The position numbers and the translations under genes were made by a program. Shown piece by piece: positions 43,996-52,890 of a stretch of DNA of 64,000 nucleotides. The first letter of the stretch is position 1. Each line of letters starts with the position of its first letter. The notes below the pieces were generated by a model that ran no database searches, was not told the DNA's origin, and saw nothing but the letters and a program-made list of their open reading frames with translations. The DNA is taken from assembly GCA_014192065.1 (NCBI GenBank), contig BJHH01000001.1, positions 641,320 through 705,319 on the forward strand, read 5' to 3'. The DNA is from Gemmatimonadota bacterium (lineage in GTDB: Bacteria > Gemmatimonadota > Gemmatimonadetes > Gemmatimonadales > Gemmatimonadaceae).

Positions 43996-45554
43996 GGAAT
44001 TTCCTCGTACACCCAGAATGGCAAGCCTGTGCGGCGTCCCGCCCGCTCGGCGTCGGCTCGCGTGGCGAACGGTCCGGAGATGACACGCCAGATCGCGCTG
44101 CCCTCGCGCGTGCCACGGGTGACCTTCACCGCCTTGCCGTCAATCCGTATTGTCGCGGCCAGTTGCTTCGCCCGCTGTTCGTCGAGGAGCGCCGCGAACG
44201 ACAGTGTCCACTCGGCGGGGCTCCGCGCCACCGGTGTCGGCTCGTCGCGCAGGGCCGGTGGCATCGCCGCGGGCGCGACTGGCGGCCCGACTGGCGGCGC
44301 GACTGGCGGCGCGATTGGTGTTACGACGGCAGGGCGGGGCGGCGCCAGTGCGATGGCGCTGTCGGCGGCCGTCACGGCGGTCGAGTCGGTCGAGTCGGTC
44401 AAGTCGGTTGAGTCGGTTGAGTCGGTGTCGAAGCTCACCAGCTGGTCGAGTCCCTTGGCGCGTGGCCGGAATCCGTTCCAGCGGATCAGTGCCCACAGGT
44501 CGGCGTGGCCGCCGCTGTATCGGCGTCGCACCTCGCCGCTCGTGGGATCCACATCGAGCGCATCATCGCCATCGAGCGTGAGAATCGCTCCGTCCGGCGC
44601 GACCAACGGAACGTCGCCGCGCCAGATCGTCCCGAGCACCCGCACGACCCGCGAGTTGGCGATGGAAATCACCGCCACGGAATCCTGGCCGTCGCGCTGC
44701 ACGAGGAGGTAGCGACCGTCGGGATCCATGCGAAGCGATGCGGCTGGCGCACCGATGCCGATTGTGCGCACGACCTTTTCTTCGTACCGGTCGATCACAC
44801 TGATCGAGGGTTTGCCTGCGTACGCGACGTAGATGCGGTCGCCGCTGGGGGTGGGCACCGCGTCGATCGGCGGGCCCGGGAGCGGCACCGTTTTGGTGCG
44901 TGTGAGGTCACGAACACGCACGCCGGCGAGCCCGGAGTCCGTCGCGAAGTAGATGCGGTCACCCAACGGCGTGGAGACCGTGAAGGCCGCCTTTGGTACC
45001 GATGCCGTATCGGTGATCCGCGCTTCGGGCGGGTGCAACCGCCGCAGCATCGACCGCTCGCCGATGTCGTTCAACAGTACGAGCGAGCCGTCGGGTTGGG
45101 GAAGCAACTGTTTGGGAGTGAGCGCCGAGCCGTAGGTCCAGTTGCCGCTGGGCGTGAGGCGTTGGACCGCGCGCTTGGCATTCACCCCGTAGACCGCCCA
45201 GCCGTCCGCGCTGGCGAGTGACGTCATCGGCGGATACACAACCGGAACTGCGACACCGAGGCGCATCTCGAGCCGGCCTGGCGCGCCGCGCGTGTCCACG
45301 AAGGCCAACGCACCTTGTGCTTCGTCGAATGCCAGCAGCCGTGCGAGAGCGGGCACGGTTTGCGACGAGTTCCAAAGTACCGCGTCCTGCCCCCACCGAT
45401 ACGCCCGGGCGATGCCGCCCGCGAGTGGTAGCCGGACCAGTACGGCATCGGGTCCGGTCCAGGCGGCGCCTGCGTGGTGCTGGAGGGGCGACGACGATCC
45501 CCCGCCGCACGCGAGGGCGACGACGGAAAGCAGCAGAGTGGTCGGTCGGCGCAC
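43992..45554 (-). CDS. Beta-propeller lipoprotein with C-terminal SPOR domain
   Basis: Predicted envelope protein of 520 aa. The N-terminus MRRPTTLLLSVVALACGGG is a lipoprotein signal with Cys at 16. Residues about 30-350 form repeated YVTN-like propeller blades (VPTPSGDRIYVAYAGKPSISVIDRYEEKVVRTIGIG; MDPDGRYLLVQRDGQDSVAVISI). A linker has Ser-Thr-Asp repeats and Pro/Val-rich APPV repeats. The last 80 residues (WTLSFAALLDEQRAKQLAATIRIDG...WRVISGPFATRADAERAGRRTG) are a SPOR domain, which binds denuded septal peptidoglycan. GTG start. First gene of the unit that leads to smc. Confidence 0.82.
   Translation of the reverse strand: MRRPTTLLLSVVALACGGGSSSPLQHHAGAAWTGPDAVLVRLPLAGGIARAYRWGQDAVLWNSSQTVPALARLLAFDEAQGALAFVDTRGAPGRLEMRLGVAVPVVYPPMTSLASADGWAVYGVNAKRAVQRLTPSGNWTYGSALTPKQLLPQPDGSLVLLNDIGERSMLRRLHPPEARITDTASVPKAAFTVSTPLGDRIYFATDSGLAGVRVRDLTRTKTVPLPGPPIDAVPTPSGDRIYVAYAGKPSISVIDRYEEKVVRTIGIGAPAASLRMDPDGRYLLVQRDGQDSVAVISIANSRVVRVLGTIWRGDVPLVAPDGAILTLDGDDALDVDPTSGEVRRRYSGGHADLWALIRWNGFRPRAKGLDQLVSFDTDSTDSTDLTDSTDSTAVTAADSAIALAPPRPAVVTPIAPPVAPPVGPPVAPAAMPPALRDEPTPVARSPAEWTLSFAALLDEQRAKQLAATIRIDGKAVKVTRGTREGSAIWRVISGPFATRADAERAGRRTGLPFWVYEEIP
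44383..44427 (-). repeat. Five imperfect 9-bp tandem copies encoding Ser-Thr-Asp repeats
   Basis: GAGTCGGTC-type 9-mers (plus-strand view) repeat five times with single-base changes and encode STD/LTD units in the linker before the SPOR domain. The period and the in-frame design are the same as in the GTV array of the neighbouring gene. Confidence 0.8.
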
Positions 45555-45580
45555 GCAGGAAACGTAGCGGAACGTGGTGT

Positions 45581-45620
45581 AAAAAAATACGCGGGTGAGG
45601 TGCTCGCCTCACCCGCGTAT
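45581..45620 (-). terminator. Intrinsic terminator of the metallopeptidase transcript
   Basis: On the minus strand a 14-bp perfect stem (ATACGCGGGTGAGG and its complement) with a 6-nt loop is followed directly by a run of seven T. It lies 45 nt after the stop of the large peptidase gene and only 27 nt before the GTG of the next gene on the same strand. Confidence 0.93.
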
Positions 45621-45664
45621 CCCTAAGTTGGCACTGGCTCGCGCGTGCGGCGCTTCCGCTGCTG

Positions 45665-48600
45665 CTAGAAACTCGGCCCGATCGAGAACACCCAGTACGG
45701 CTTCTTGCTGAATCCGTCGAGGGGGTAGGTGTAGTCCATTCGCAGGACGGCGATGTTGAAGAGATTCATGCGCACCCCGTATCCAAAGCTCCGCAGCGGG
45801 AATCTCTGTTTTGAGAAGTCGTAGTTCTGGGGCTGCGTCAGACTGAGCTGCTGGCCACCGCTCCACGCCACTCCGGCGTCGTAGAAGAACAGTCCGTCAA
45901 TCGGAGGCAGGCTGATCGGCAGCACGCCGAGGTCGAGTCGGCGCACGAGCGGAAACCGCAGTTCGGCGTTCAGTACCGCCATCCGGCTTCCCAACAACTG
46001 CACGGCTGAGCAGACGCCAGCATTGTTGCTCACGGCGTTCGCCCCATTCGTGCCGCAGTCCGCGGACTGGTAGTTCTCGCGATCGTAACCGCGGATGTAA
46101 TACGGGTTGCCGATGTACTTCGGATAACGGAGTTCGCCCTTTCCTACGGCGACATCGGCATAGAATCGCGTGGCAAGGGTGAGGAAGCTGAAGACGATCG
46201 CGTCGTAGCGACGGACATCGGCCGAGTAGTTCACCCAGCTGCTGTCACCTGAGAGGTTCGGTCGCACTTCGAGCCGATAGCGGTGCCCATACATCGGGCC
46301 AGTGAGCCCGTTGAGCGCGTTGTCCGACACGTACGCTGCGTACGGCGACATGTAGTTGAGCGTCCCACCGCCGCTGATGCTGTCGACATAGAACCCGCTG
46401 CCCAACCCGAATGAGGTGACGGCCTGCGAGAGGAACATCCGCGCACGGTCGATGCTCGTGAACTGCGCGCCCATCTCGAATCGGTCGAATCGGTTCAGTG
46501 GGTAGGTTGACTGCCCGAATGCTTGGCGTATGACGTAGCGCTCGAGTGTCTGCGACTGCAGGGCGATGCCATCCCTCCCAAACGGGGTCTGCGTGTAGTC
46601 GCCAAGAAAGAAATAGGGCTGCTGAATCGCTCCCACGGCCCAGTTGAGACGGCGCGACGAGTTCTGGTAGGCAATGAACGCCTGGGCTTCTTCGAACCGG
46701 CCGTTGAGGCTCCCCGAGACAGCGAGTTGCCGGTTGCCCAGTAGGTCGCCGAAGACGAGCGTCGTGCCGCCGTAGACACCACGTCCGTAGTTCTCTTGGG
46801 AATAGCCGATCGATGGTCGCGAGATGTACTCGGGCCGGAGCGTGGCCTGATACGGCTCGCCTTTGAGCGAGGATTCTGCCGGAAGCGCCATCGCGACGCT
46901 GTCGAGCAGGGCGGCCACTGACACCGGGTTGGTCGATCCCGGTGCGCCGGCGGGCGGTACCTCGGCAGAGAGACGGACACCAGTCCCTGTGCGATAGACC
47001 GAGATGCGGCGGCCGAATGCGGTGTCAGGGGCGGCTTCGACGCTCTTCTGGGCCAGCGACTGCAAGGCCAAGGCGGCATCGGCGCGGGCCTTGGCCGACG
47101 TGTCGGCAGCCGTGCGCGGACCGGGTGGCAGCGCACTCGGCATACCCCCCGCGACCGTGGCGACGGGAGCGGTGACGAACGCTTCCTTCCTGAGCTGACG
47201 GGGATTGGTTACCGCCCAGATCGTATAGTCACCGTTATCCATGTAAACGAACGCGAGCTTATCGGCCTGGCGGGCCCAGGTCATGGCGGGACTGTTCTCC
47301 GTGACCGAGGAGATGCCGCCCACGAGTTTCGTGAGCTGGTAGTGCTCCTTGGCGTCGAAGTCATAGAGGAAGAGCTGGGCAATGCCCGTGCGATCGCTGA
47401 TAAACGCGACAGACTTGCCGTCGGGTGCCCACTGCGGATTCAGGTTCTTACCATCCTGGCCGGGGATCGTCTCGATCGAGTTCGCGTCGAGGTCGAGAAT
47501 GTTGATCTGCCATTTGGAGAACTTGAGCAGCGCGAGGTCGGTCTTCGGGCCGCGACCGCTGACGAACGCCACCTTGCGGCCGTCCGGAGACCAGGTGGGC
47601 ATCACGGCGCCAAATAGGTCGGTCGTGAGCGCGCGCAGGTTGTTCCCATCCGTGTCGATCACGTACAGGTTGGTAAATCCGCCGCGGGCGCCCGAGAAGA
47701 TGATGCGCTTGCCGTCCGGCGAGAATGTCGGTCCGATCATCTGGTCGAGATTCGTGTCGAGCTTGCGAACGACGCGGCGGGAGCGGACGTCGAGCAGGAA
47801 CAACACGTCCTTGCCGCCCGTCTGGGCGGTGTACGCGAGTTGTCGCCCGTCCGGCGAGAATGCGCTCTGCGAATAGGCATAGCGCAGTTCTTCCGTCTCG
47901 GGATTGAGCGTGCTGTTCGTCAGACGCTTGAGGCGCTTGCCCGTGGTGGCGTCGGCGAGGTACAGGTCGAGGAAGACCTCCGCACGCAAGAGACTGCCGG
48001 TCGAGATGTACGCGATCTGGCGACCGTCGTTGGACAGCGCCGGGGCGACGTACACGGGAATGATCGCTTTGGTACGCCGCGAATTGAGCATCGGCTGCGC
48101 AAACTTGCGCGGACGGTCGAGCGTGGCGACGCTGGGCAGGTATTGCGTCTGGATCGCCTCCTTCCACTCCTCGCCGAGATCTTCGAGCTCGAAGCCGGTG
48201 AATCGCTTGAAGGCGCGGTCCACGCCGGACGACATGGCGCCCTGCAGGATCTCGCCGACCATCTCATCGCCCCAGCGCGCGCCGATGAAGCGCCAGAACG
48301 ATTCTCCGTAGCGGTACGGGAACCAGCGTTCTGGTTGCTCTGTCATCTGTTCGACCGACGGGATGCTGCCGTTGAGTGCCGCGTCGCGAACGATGGCGTC
48401 CGTCGCCGGATGGTCGGGGCCGATTGAGAGATACTCAGCCATGCCTTCGATGAACCAGAGCGGGGGTGACGCACCGGCCATGTCGGCCGCCATGACGCTC
48501 GCGCCGGTGCGGCCGCGGAACTGCACGTCGTACTGGAACTGGTGCACCATTTCGTGCGTCAGGACGTGCTCGGCTTCCGCCATGTCCTGGCCGAAGAAAA

Positions 48601-48988
48601 ACATATTCCGCTGCCGCAGCGCGTCCGTCGCGCCGCCGGTGCCTTCGCCCAGGTCGCCCGTGACATTGTTTTGCGCGAAGTCGCCGCGCGAGGCGAACAG
48701 GACGATCGGCTTGCGCTCCTTGAACTGGTAGTTCAGGAGCCGCGAGAGGCGGGCGTACGAACGCTCCGCCATCCGCGCGACCATGTGGGCCGCGGTCTCG
48801 ATCTCGGAGTAGTAATGGACCTCGAAGTGGTCCGTCTTGATCACTTTCCAGGTGAACTTCTTGAACTGCACCTGGTTTTGCCCGAAGTACGCCTGCGCGC
48901 CGGCGACCTGGGTCAGCGGGATCGCTGGTGCCGCCAGCGTGGCGGCGGCGACCAGCAGGAGCTGTGGCCGAGTCAGTCGGATGCGCAT
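45665..48988 (-). CDS. Giant envelope protein: zinc metallopeptidase, TolB-like propeller and outer-membrane barrel
   Basis: A 1107-residue exported protein with three parts. After the signal peptide, residues 40-270 resemble peptidase MA-type gluzincins: HEMVH (145-149) is the HExxH zinc site and WFIEGMAEYLS gives the third ligand Glu. Residues about 300-600 are TolB/PD40 propeller repeats (SPDGRQLAYTAQTGGKDVLFLLD; SPDGKRIIFSGARGGFTNLYVID; SPDGRKVAFVSGRG; APDGKSVAFISDRTG). From about 740 to the final FSIGPSF, strands and the terminal Phe indicate an Omp85/surface-antigen-like barrel. Substrate unknown. It is the last gene before the terminator. Confidence 0.88.
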   Translation of the reverse strand: MRIRLTRPQLLLVAAATLAAPAIPLTQVAGAQAYFGQNQVQFKKFTWKVIKTDHFEVHYYSEIETAAHMVARMAERSYARLSRLLNYQFKERKPIVLFASRGDFAQNNVTGDLGEGTGGATDALRQRNMFFFGQDMAEAEHVLTHEMVHQFQYDVQFRGRTGASVMAADMAGASPPLWFIEGMAEYLSIGPDHPATDAIVRDAALNGSIPSVEQMTEQPERWFPYRYGESFWRFIGARWGDEMVGEILQGAMSSGVDRAFKRFTGFELEDLGEEWKEAIQTQYLPSVATLDRPRKFAQPMLNSRRTKAIIPVYVAPALSNDGRQIAYISTGSLLRAEVFLDLYLADATTGKRLKRLTNSTLNPETEELRYAYSQSAFSPDGRQLAYTAQTGGKDVLFLLDVRSRRVVRKLDTNLDQMIGPTFSPDGKRIIFSGARGGFTNLYVIDTDGNNLRALTTDLFGAVMPTWSPDGRKVAFVSGRGPKTDLALLKFSKWQINILDLDANSIETIPGQDGKNLNPQWAPDGKSVAFISDRTGIAQLFLYDFDAKEHYQLTKLVGGISSVTENSPAMTWARQADKLAFVYMDNGDYTIWAVTNPRQLRKEAFVTAPVATVAGGMPSALPPGPRTAADTSAKARADAALALQSLAQKSVEAAPDTAFGRRISVYRTGTGVRLSAEVPPAGAPGSTNPVSVAALLDSVAMALPAESSLKGEPYQATLRPEYISRPSIGYSQENYGRGVYGGTTLVFGDLLGNRQLAVSGSLNGRFEEAQAFIAYQNSSRRLNWAVGAIQQPYFFLGDYTQTPFGRDGIALQSQTLERYVIRQAFGQSTYPLNRFDRFEMGAQFTSIDRARMFLSQAVTSFGLGSGFYVDSISGGGTLNYMSPYAAYVSDNALNGLTGPMYGHRYRLEVRPNLSGDSSWVNYSADVRRYDAIVFSFLTLATRFYADVAVGKGELRYPKYIGNPYYIRGYDRENYQSADCGTNGANAVSNNAGVCSAVQLLGSRMAVLNAELRFPLVRRLDLGVLPISLPPIDGLFFYDAGVAWSGGQQLSLTQPQNYDFSKQRFPLRSFGYGVRMNLFNIAVLRMDYTYPLDGFSKKPYWVFSIGPSF

Positions 48989-49000
48989 CAGCAGGATCCT

Positions 49001-49357
49001 CTAGCGGGTCAACTCCAGAGCCGGGGCGTCGCCCCACAGGCGCTCAAGTTGGTAGAACGAACGCAAGGAAGGATGGAACACATGCACCACGAAGTCCAAG
49101 TAGTCGATCACCACCCACTGTCCGGGACTCAGCCCTTCAACGGCCACGGCATCCATCCCGGTTGCACCCAGTTTGGCCAGGATCTGCTTGGCGATGCCGC
49201 GCACGTGCGTGTCCGAGGTTCCCGACGCGATCACGAAATAGTCCGTCATGTCCGTGACGCCGTGCAGGTCGAGCAGCACGACGTCGGCGGCCTTGTTGTC
49301 CACGCACACCTCCGCCGCGCGGCGTGCGTGCCGTGTAATAGGACTCTCGGGCAGCAA
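49001..49357 (-). CDS. rsfS: Ribosomal silencing factor RsfS
   Basis: Binds ribosomal protein L14 and keeps the subunits apart when nutrients are short. The 118-residue protein has the full core: DNKAADVVLLDLHGVTDMTDYFVIASGTSDTHVRGIA, then GLSPGQWVVIDYLDFVVHVFHPSLRSFYQLERLWGDAP. TTG start with GGAGGG upstream. The usual partner nadD is not adjacent here. Confidence 0.93.
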   Translation of the reverse strand: MLPESPITRHARRAAEVCVDNKAADVVLLDLHGVTDMTDYFVIASGTSDTHVRGIAKQILAKLGATGMDAVAVEGLSPGQWVVIDYLDFVVHVFHPSLRSFYQLERLWGDAPALELTR

Positions 49358-49392
49358 AGTTCCCTCCGAAAGACGCTCGGTCTTCGGAGCTG

Positions 49393-49836
49393 TTAGGCCT
49401 TGATGACCCAGACCTTGATCTCCGCCTTCACGTCCGCGTGGAGCTTGATCGGGACCTTGTACACGCCAAGGGCGCGAATCGGTTCGTGCAGGTCGATCAT
49501 CCGTTTCTCGACGTGCAGGCCCTGGAGTTCGAGCTGCGCCGCGATGTCGCCCGAGGTCACGGAACCGAACAACTTGCCGTCCTCGCCAACGCGCGCGCTA
49601 AAGGTGAGCGATACGGCTTCGAACTTTGCCGCCACTTCCTCAGCCGCCACGCGCCGCGCCGTCTCGGCGGCCTCGAGGCGGCCCTTTTCCTGCGCGATAC
49701 GCTTCAGGTTGCCTGGGGTCGCCTCATAGGCGATGCCGCGCGGCAACAGGTAGTTGCGTGCAAATCCCGGGGAGACCTTGACCACGTCGCCGGGGTGGCC
49801 GAGCTTTTCGACCGCTTCACGAAGAATGACTTCCAT
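49393..49836 (-). CDS. rplI: 50S ribosomal protein L9
   Basis: Large-subunit protein of 147 aa. MEVILREAVEKLGHPGDVVKVSPGFARNYLLPRGIA is the conserved RNA-binding N-terminal domain. A connecting helix and a C-terminal domain (FGSVTSGDIAAQLELQG; RALGVYKVPIKLHADVKAEIKVWV) follow. It lies in the rpsF-rpsR-DUF2232-rplI cluster, a very common order in bacteria. Confidence 0.96.
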   Translation of the reverse strand: MEVILREAVEKLGHPGDVVKVSPGFARNYLLPRGIAYEATPGNLKRIAQEKGRLEAAETARRVAAEEVAAKFEAVSLTFSARVGEDGKLFGSVTSGDIAAQLELQGLHVEKRMIDLHEPIRALGVYKVPIKLHADVKAEIKVWVIKA

Positions 49837-49851
49837 TAGGAACCTCGAATC

Positions 49852-50889
49852 TCAGGTTTTGGGCCGGGCACGATTGCGCCAGTCGAGCCAGGTGTCACCG
49901 ACACCGAGCCCAAGCGCCATCACGCCAAGCACGTTCCAGAACAACAGCGCGAGTACTACGAGCGCCCCTGTGGCCATTCGGCCCGGTGACGCCATCCACA
50001 TGAACACTCCGACGCCCCGTACCGCGTACAGGGCGCCGAAGAAGAGGAGCAGGTTTGCCCCGATCGCGCGAATGATCGCGACGCCGGGAAGGAGCAGCAA
50101 CGCGAGACCGCCGACGACACCCCATACCATAAGGTCGTTGAAGCGGAAGTCGCGGATGGATGCGAGCGGCGGCCCGATGCGCGCGCGTCCAAGTCTGTGA
50201 TACAGTGCCCAAGCCAGAGCCAGCGCGACGAGCGCTTGCAGCGCGGCCAGTGACGGAAAGAGCGTTCGTGCACTCGCCGGAAGCGTTGTCAGCTGCGCTT
50301 CTACGAGGTTGGCCATTTCGCCAGCCGCCGGGTTCTGCGCCACGAAATCCTTCCACTCGGGCCGTCCCGTCATCTGGCGCCACCCGGTCCGTGACTCTTC
50401 CGCGCGGCGGCCGGCTTCGGCCGCCATCCCGTCCGCGATACGCTTCGGGCCACCGGGAACGACGACGGTCACGAGCAAGGCCACGCCGACCGACAACGCG
50501 ATGGCCCGCAGAGCCCGTGGGAGGAATGGCGCCGCGACGTCTCGTCGCACCGCCACGAGCACGCCGAACGCCGCCGCCACGAGCAGGGCCCAGCCGCCCT
50601 GCAGCAACGGAAAGATCCCGTTGCCGTCGGACAGCCGAGTCACCGACCATGCGGCCACGAGCGTCCACACGCCGGCGAGTGCCGCGCGCCCGCCGGCAAG
50701 CCACCCGATGATCGCGCACGCCGCGAGGGCGGGCGCCACCAGCAGAGCGGTCTGTTCCGTTGGGAGCAGTACGCGCAACAGCGGAGTCATCGGGATGACG
50801 AGAAATGCCATCGTCGCGAACGTGATGCGCGCCCAGCCCCGCTCATGCGGGGCTGGAACGACCACGGGTTCGGCGACGCTCGTCGACAC
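49852..50889 (-). CDS. DUF2232 (YybS-like) integral membrane protein
   Basis: Polytopic membrane protein, 345 aa from the GTG. It has about eight hydrophobic segments (ITFATMAFLVIPMTPLLRVLL; LLVAPALAACAIIGWLAGG; IALSVGVALLVTVVV; LAALQALVALALAWALY; LMVWGVVGGLALLLLPGVA; ATGALVVLALLFWNVLGVMALGLGVGD). Its slot between rpsR and rplI is the classic position of YybS-family genes. Function unknown. The frame is open further upstream through rpsR, so the exact start is uncertain. Confidence 0.8.
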   Translation of the reverse strand: MSTSVAEPVVVPAPHERGWARITFATMAFLVIPMTPLLRVLLPTEQTALLVAPALAACAIIGWLAGGRAALAGVWTLVAAWSVTRLSDGNGIFPLLQGGWALLVAAAFGVLVAVRRDVAAPFLPRALRAIALSVGVALLVTVVVPGGPKRIADGMAAEAGRRAEESRTGWRQMTGRPEWKDFVAQNPAAGEMANLVEAQLTTLPASARTLFPSLAALQALVALALAWALYHRLGRARIGPPLASIRDFRFNDLMVWGVVGGLALLLLPGVAIIRAIGANLLLFFGALYAVRGVGVFMWMASPGRMATGALVVLALLFWNVLGVMALGLGVGDTWLDWRNRARPKT

Positions 50890-50914
50890 GATGGGTGGTG
50901 ACGCGGCCCCAGGC

Positions 50915-51136
50915 CTACGCCTGGTGACCGCGGTTGTACGGCAGGAGCGCGAGGTAACGCGCCTTCTTGATCGCCACAGCCAGCTGACGCTGGTGGCGCG
51001 CATCAACGCCGGAGAGACGGCTCGGCAGGATCTTGCCGTTGTCCGTAATGAACCGGGCCAAGAACCGCTCGTCCTTGTAGTCGACGTAGCGGATGCCGGC
51101 TTCGGTGATTGGGCAGGTCTTCTTCTGTCGGCGCAT
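50915..51136 (-). CDS. rpsR: 30S ribosomal protein S18
   Basis: Small-subunit protein of 73 aa that binds with S6. MRRQKKTCPITEAGIRYVDYKDERFLARFITDNGKILPSR and the C-terminal RHQRQLAVAIKKARYLALLPY are typical. I chose the ATG at 51136 over the longer open frame because the family begins here and GAGGAA lies just upstream, inside the end of rpsF. Confidence 0.95.
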   Translation of the reverse strand: MRRQKKTCPITEAGIRYVDYKDERFLARFITDNGKILPSRLSGVDARHQRQLAVAIKKARYLALLPYNRGHQA

Positions 51137-51140
51137 GGGA

Positions 51141-51503
51141 TTATTCCTCGTCGTCGTCATCGTCGTCCGTCTTGCGACGGGCGGCGAGCTGTTCTTCTGT
51201 CATGGGCGGCGCGCCGAGGTCGTGTTCGCGCACCGTGATCAGGTAGCGGATTACGCTGTCGTCGAGCTTGAGCGAGCGCTCGTACTCGGGGAGGACCTTC
51301 GCCTCGGCGTGGAAGCGGGCGATGACGTAGTAGCCCGTCTCCTTCGTACCGATCTTGTACGCGAGCTGGCGACGGCCCCAATGATCAAGCGTGATTTCCT
51401 GCTGGGTGCCAAGCAGGCCGTGGTGCTTGGCGAGTTTGTCGTTGATGGCGGCGTCTTCGAGACCTGCGTCGAAGATGTACACCGCCTCGTATTCACGAGA
51501 CAA
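51141..51503 (-). CDS. rpsF: 30S ribosomal protein S6
   Basis: Small-subunit protein of 120 aa and partner of S18. The core reads REYEAVYIFDAGLEDAAINDKLAKHHGLL, WGRRQLAYKIGTKETGYYVIARFHAE and DDSVIRYLITVREHD, with an acidic tail of Asp/Glu. TTG start, 9 nt after a strong AAAGGAGG. First gene of the S6-S18-DUF2232-L9 run. Confidence 0.94.
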   Translation of the reverse strand: MSREYEAVYIFDAGLEDAAINDKLAKHHGLLGTQQEITLDHWGRRQLAYKIGTKETGYYVIARFHAEAKVLPEYERSLKLDDSVIRYLITVREHDLGAPPMTEEQLAARRKTDDDDDDEE

Positions 51504-51530
51504 TGAGGCAATCCTCCTTTGGACTGATCG

Positions 51531-51557
51531 CCCCCAGCGGGTTGCCGACGCCGGGGG
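51531..51557 (-). promoter_or_regulatory. Leader hairpin before rpsF
   Basis: On the minus strand CCCCC, a one-base mismatch, GCG, a 9-nt loop, CGC and GGGGG form a stem-loop ending 27 nt before the rpsF start, next to its ribosome-binding site. Many bacteria control this operon by S6:S18 binding to a leader RNA. Whether this hairpin is that element needs a covariance model. Confidence 0.4.
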
Positions 51558-51713
51558 AGGTGAGGGATGAGGGCAGGGCGCCACTCATCCACGTTTTATG
51601 CAACCCCTAAACCTAAGCAGCAGACGGGATTCGGGCAACTCGCATGCTCCGGTTCCGCGTTGCAGTCAGTACGGTCTCCGCTGAGGTGGCATCCGTGCCC
51701 CATCACTTCCGCG

Positions 51714-52814
51714 CTAAACGTTGAACCGGAACAGGAGTACGTCGCCGTCAGCGACGATGTATTCCTTGCCTTCCGATCGCACGACACCCTTTTCGCGCGC
51801 CCCCTTCCACCCATCGTGTTCGACGAAATCCGCGAAACTCACCGTCTCGGAGCGGATGAATCCGCGTTCGAAGTCGGTGTGAATCACGGCCGCGGCTTTG
51901 GGCGCGGTGTCACCGCGATGAATCGTCCAGGCACGAACTTCCTTCTCGCCGGCGGTGAAGTAGGTCTGCAGGCCGAGGAGGTGGTAGCCGGCGCGGATGA
52001 GCCGATCGAGGCCGGCCGACTCCAGGCCGAGCGACGCAAGAAACTCGACGCGTTCTTCCGGAGCGAGGTCGGCGAGTTCTCCCTCGATCTTGGCCGAGAA
52101 GGTCACGACTTCGGCGGGCTCGTGGTCGTGCTCGATCGCGGCGCGCAGTGCCTTCACGTGCGCACCTTCTTCGCCCTGGAGTTCGCCGTCGGTGACGTTC
52201 GCGGCGTACAGGACCGGCTTGAGGGTCAGCAGTTGCAGCGGGGCGAGCAGCGCGCGCTCAGTCGGCGTGAGCGCCACGTGCCAGAGCGCCTTGCCCTCCG
52301 CGAGCGCCGCGTGCGCCTTCTCGAGTGTTGGGAGTTCGGCCTGCGCCTCCTTCTCACCCGTTCGTGCGGCGCGCTTCGACTTATCGAGCCGCTTCTCAAC
52401 GGCGCCGAGGTCGGACAGCGCGAGTTCGAACTCGATCACTTCGCGGTCGCGCACCGGGTCCACCGAGCCCATGACGTGCGTGACGTCGGGATCTTCAAAG
52501 CAGCGCACGACGTGCACGATCGCGTCGGTCTCACGGATGTTGGTGAGGAACTTGTTGCCCAGTCCTTCTCCCTGCGACGCGCCCTTCACGAGGCCGGCAA
52601 TGTCGACGAACTGGATCACGGCGGGGACGGTGCGTTCCGGCTTCACGATCTCCGCCAGCTTCGAGAGCCGGGGGTCGGGAACCTCGACCATGCCGATGTT
52701 GGGGTCGACGGTGCAGAACGGGTAGTTCGCGGCCTCGGCCTTGGCGGAGGTGAGCGCGTTGAAGAGGCTGGACTTGCCGACGTTCGGGAGGCCGACGATT
52801 CCTAGTGAAAGCAC
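51714..52814 (-). CDS. ychF: Redox-regulated ATPase/GTPase YchF
   Basis: Obg-related P-loop protein that prefers ATP and binds ribosomes. G1 GLPNVGKSSLFNAL lies near residue 7, the G3 region is VPAVIQFVDIAGLVKGASQGEGLGNKFL, and YAANVTD takes the place of the NKxD motif, which explains the ATP preference of the family. The C-terminal TGS domain includes FTAGEKEVRAWTIHRGDTAPKAAAVIHTDFERGFIR. Length is 366 aa, full length. Confidence 0.96.
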   Translation of the reverse strand: MLSLGIVGLPNVGKSSLFNALTSAKAEAANYPFCTVDPNIGMVEVPDPRLSKLAEIVKPERTVPAVIQFVDIAGLVKGASQGEGLGNKFLTNIRETDAIVHVVRCFEDPDVTHVMGSVDPVRDREVIEFELALSDLGAVEKRLDKSKRAARTGEKEAQAELPTLEKAHAALAEGKALWHVALTPTERALLAPLQLLTLKPVLYAANVTDGELQGEEGAHVKALRAAIEHDHEPAEVVTFSAKIEGELADLAPEERVEFLASLGLESAGLDRLIRAGYHLLGLQTYFTAGEKEVRAWTIHRGDTAPKAAAVIHTDFERGFIRSETVSFADFVEHDGWKGAREKGVVRSEGKEYIVADGDVLLFRFNV

Positions 52815-52869
52815 GAGACGTGTTCGGTAGTGGGTAACGACAGCCGCGCGTTGGCGGTAGGCAGTGCAC

Positions 52870-52890
52870 GCTCTACCGGAGCGGTAGAGC
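52870..52890. promoter_or_regulatory. 9-bp perfect hairpin between pth and ychF
   Basis: GCTCTACCG, a 3-nt loop GAG and CGGTAGAGC. It lies in the 160-nt gap after pth and before ychF, both on the minus strand. It has no T-run; it may be a partial terminator or an RNA-processing site. Confidence 0.5.
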
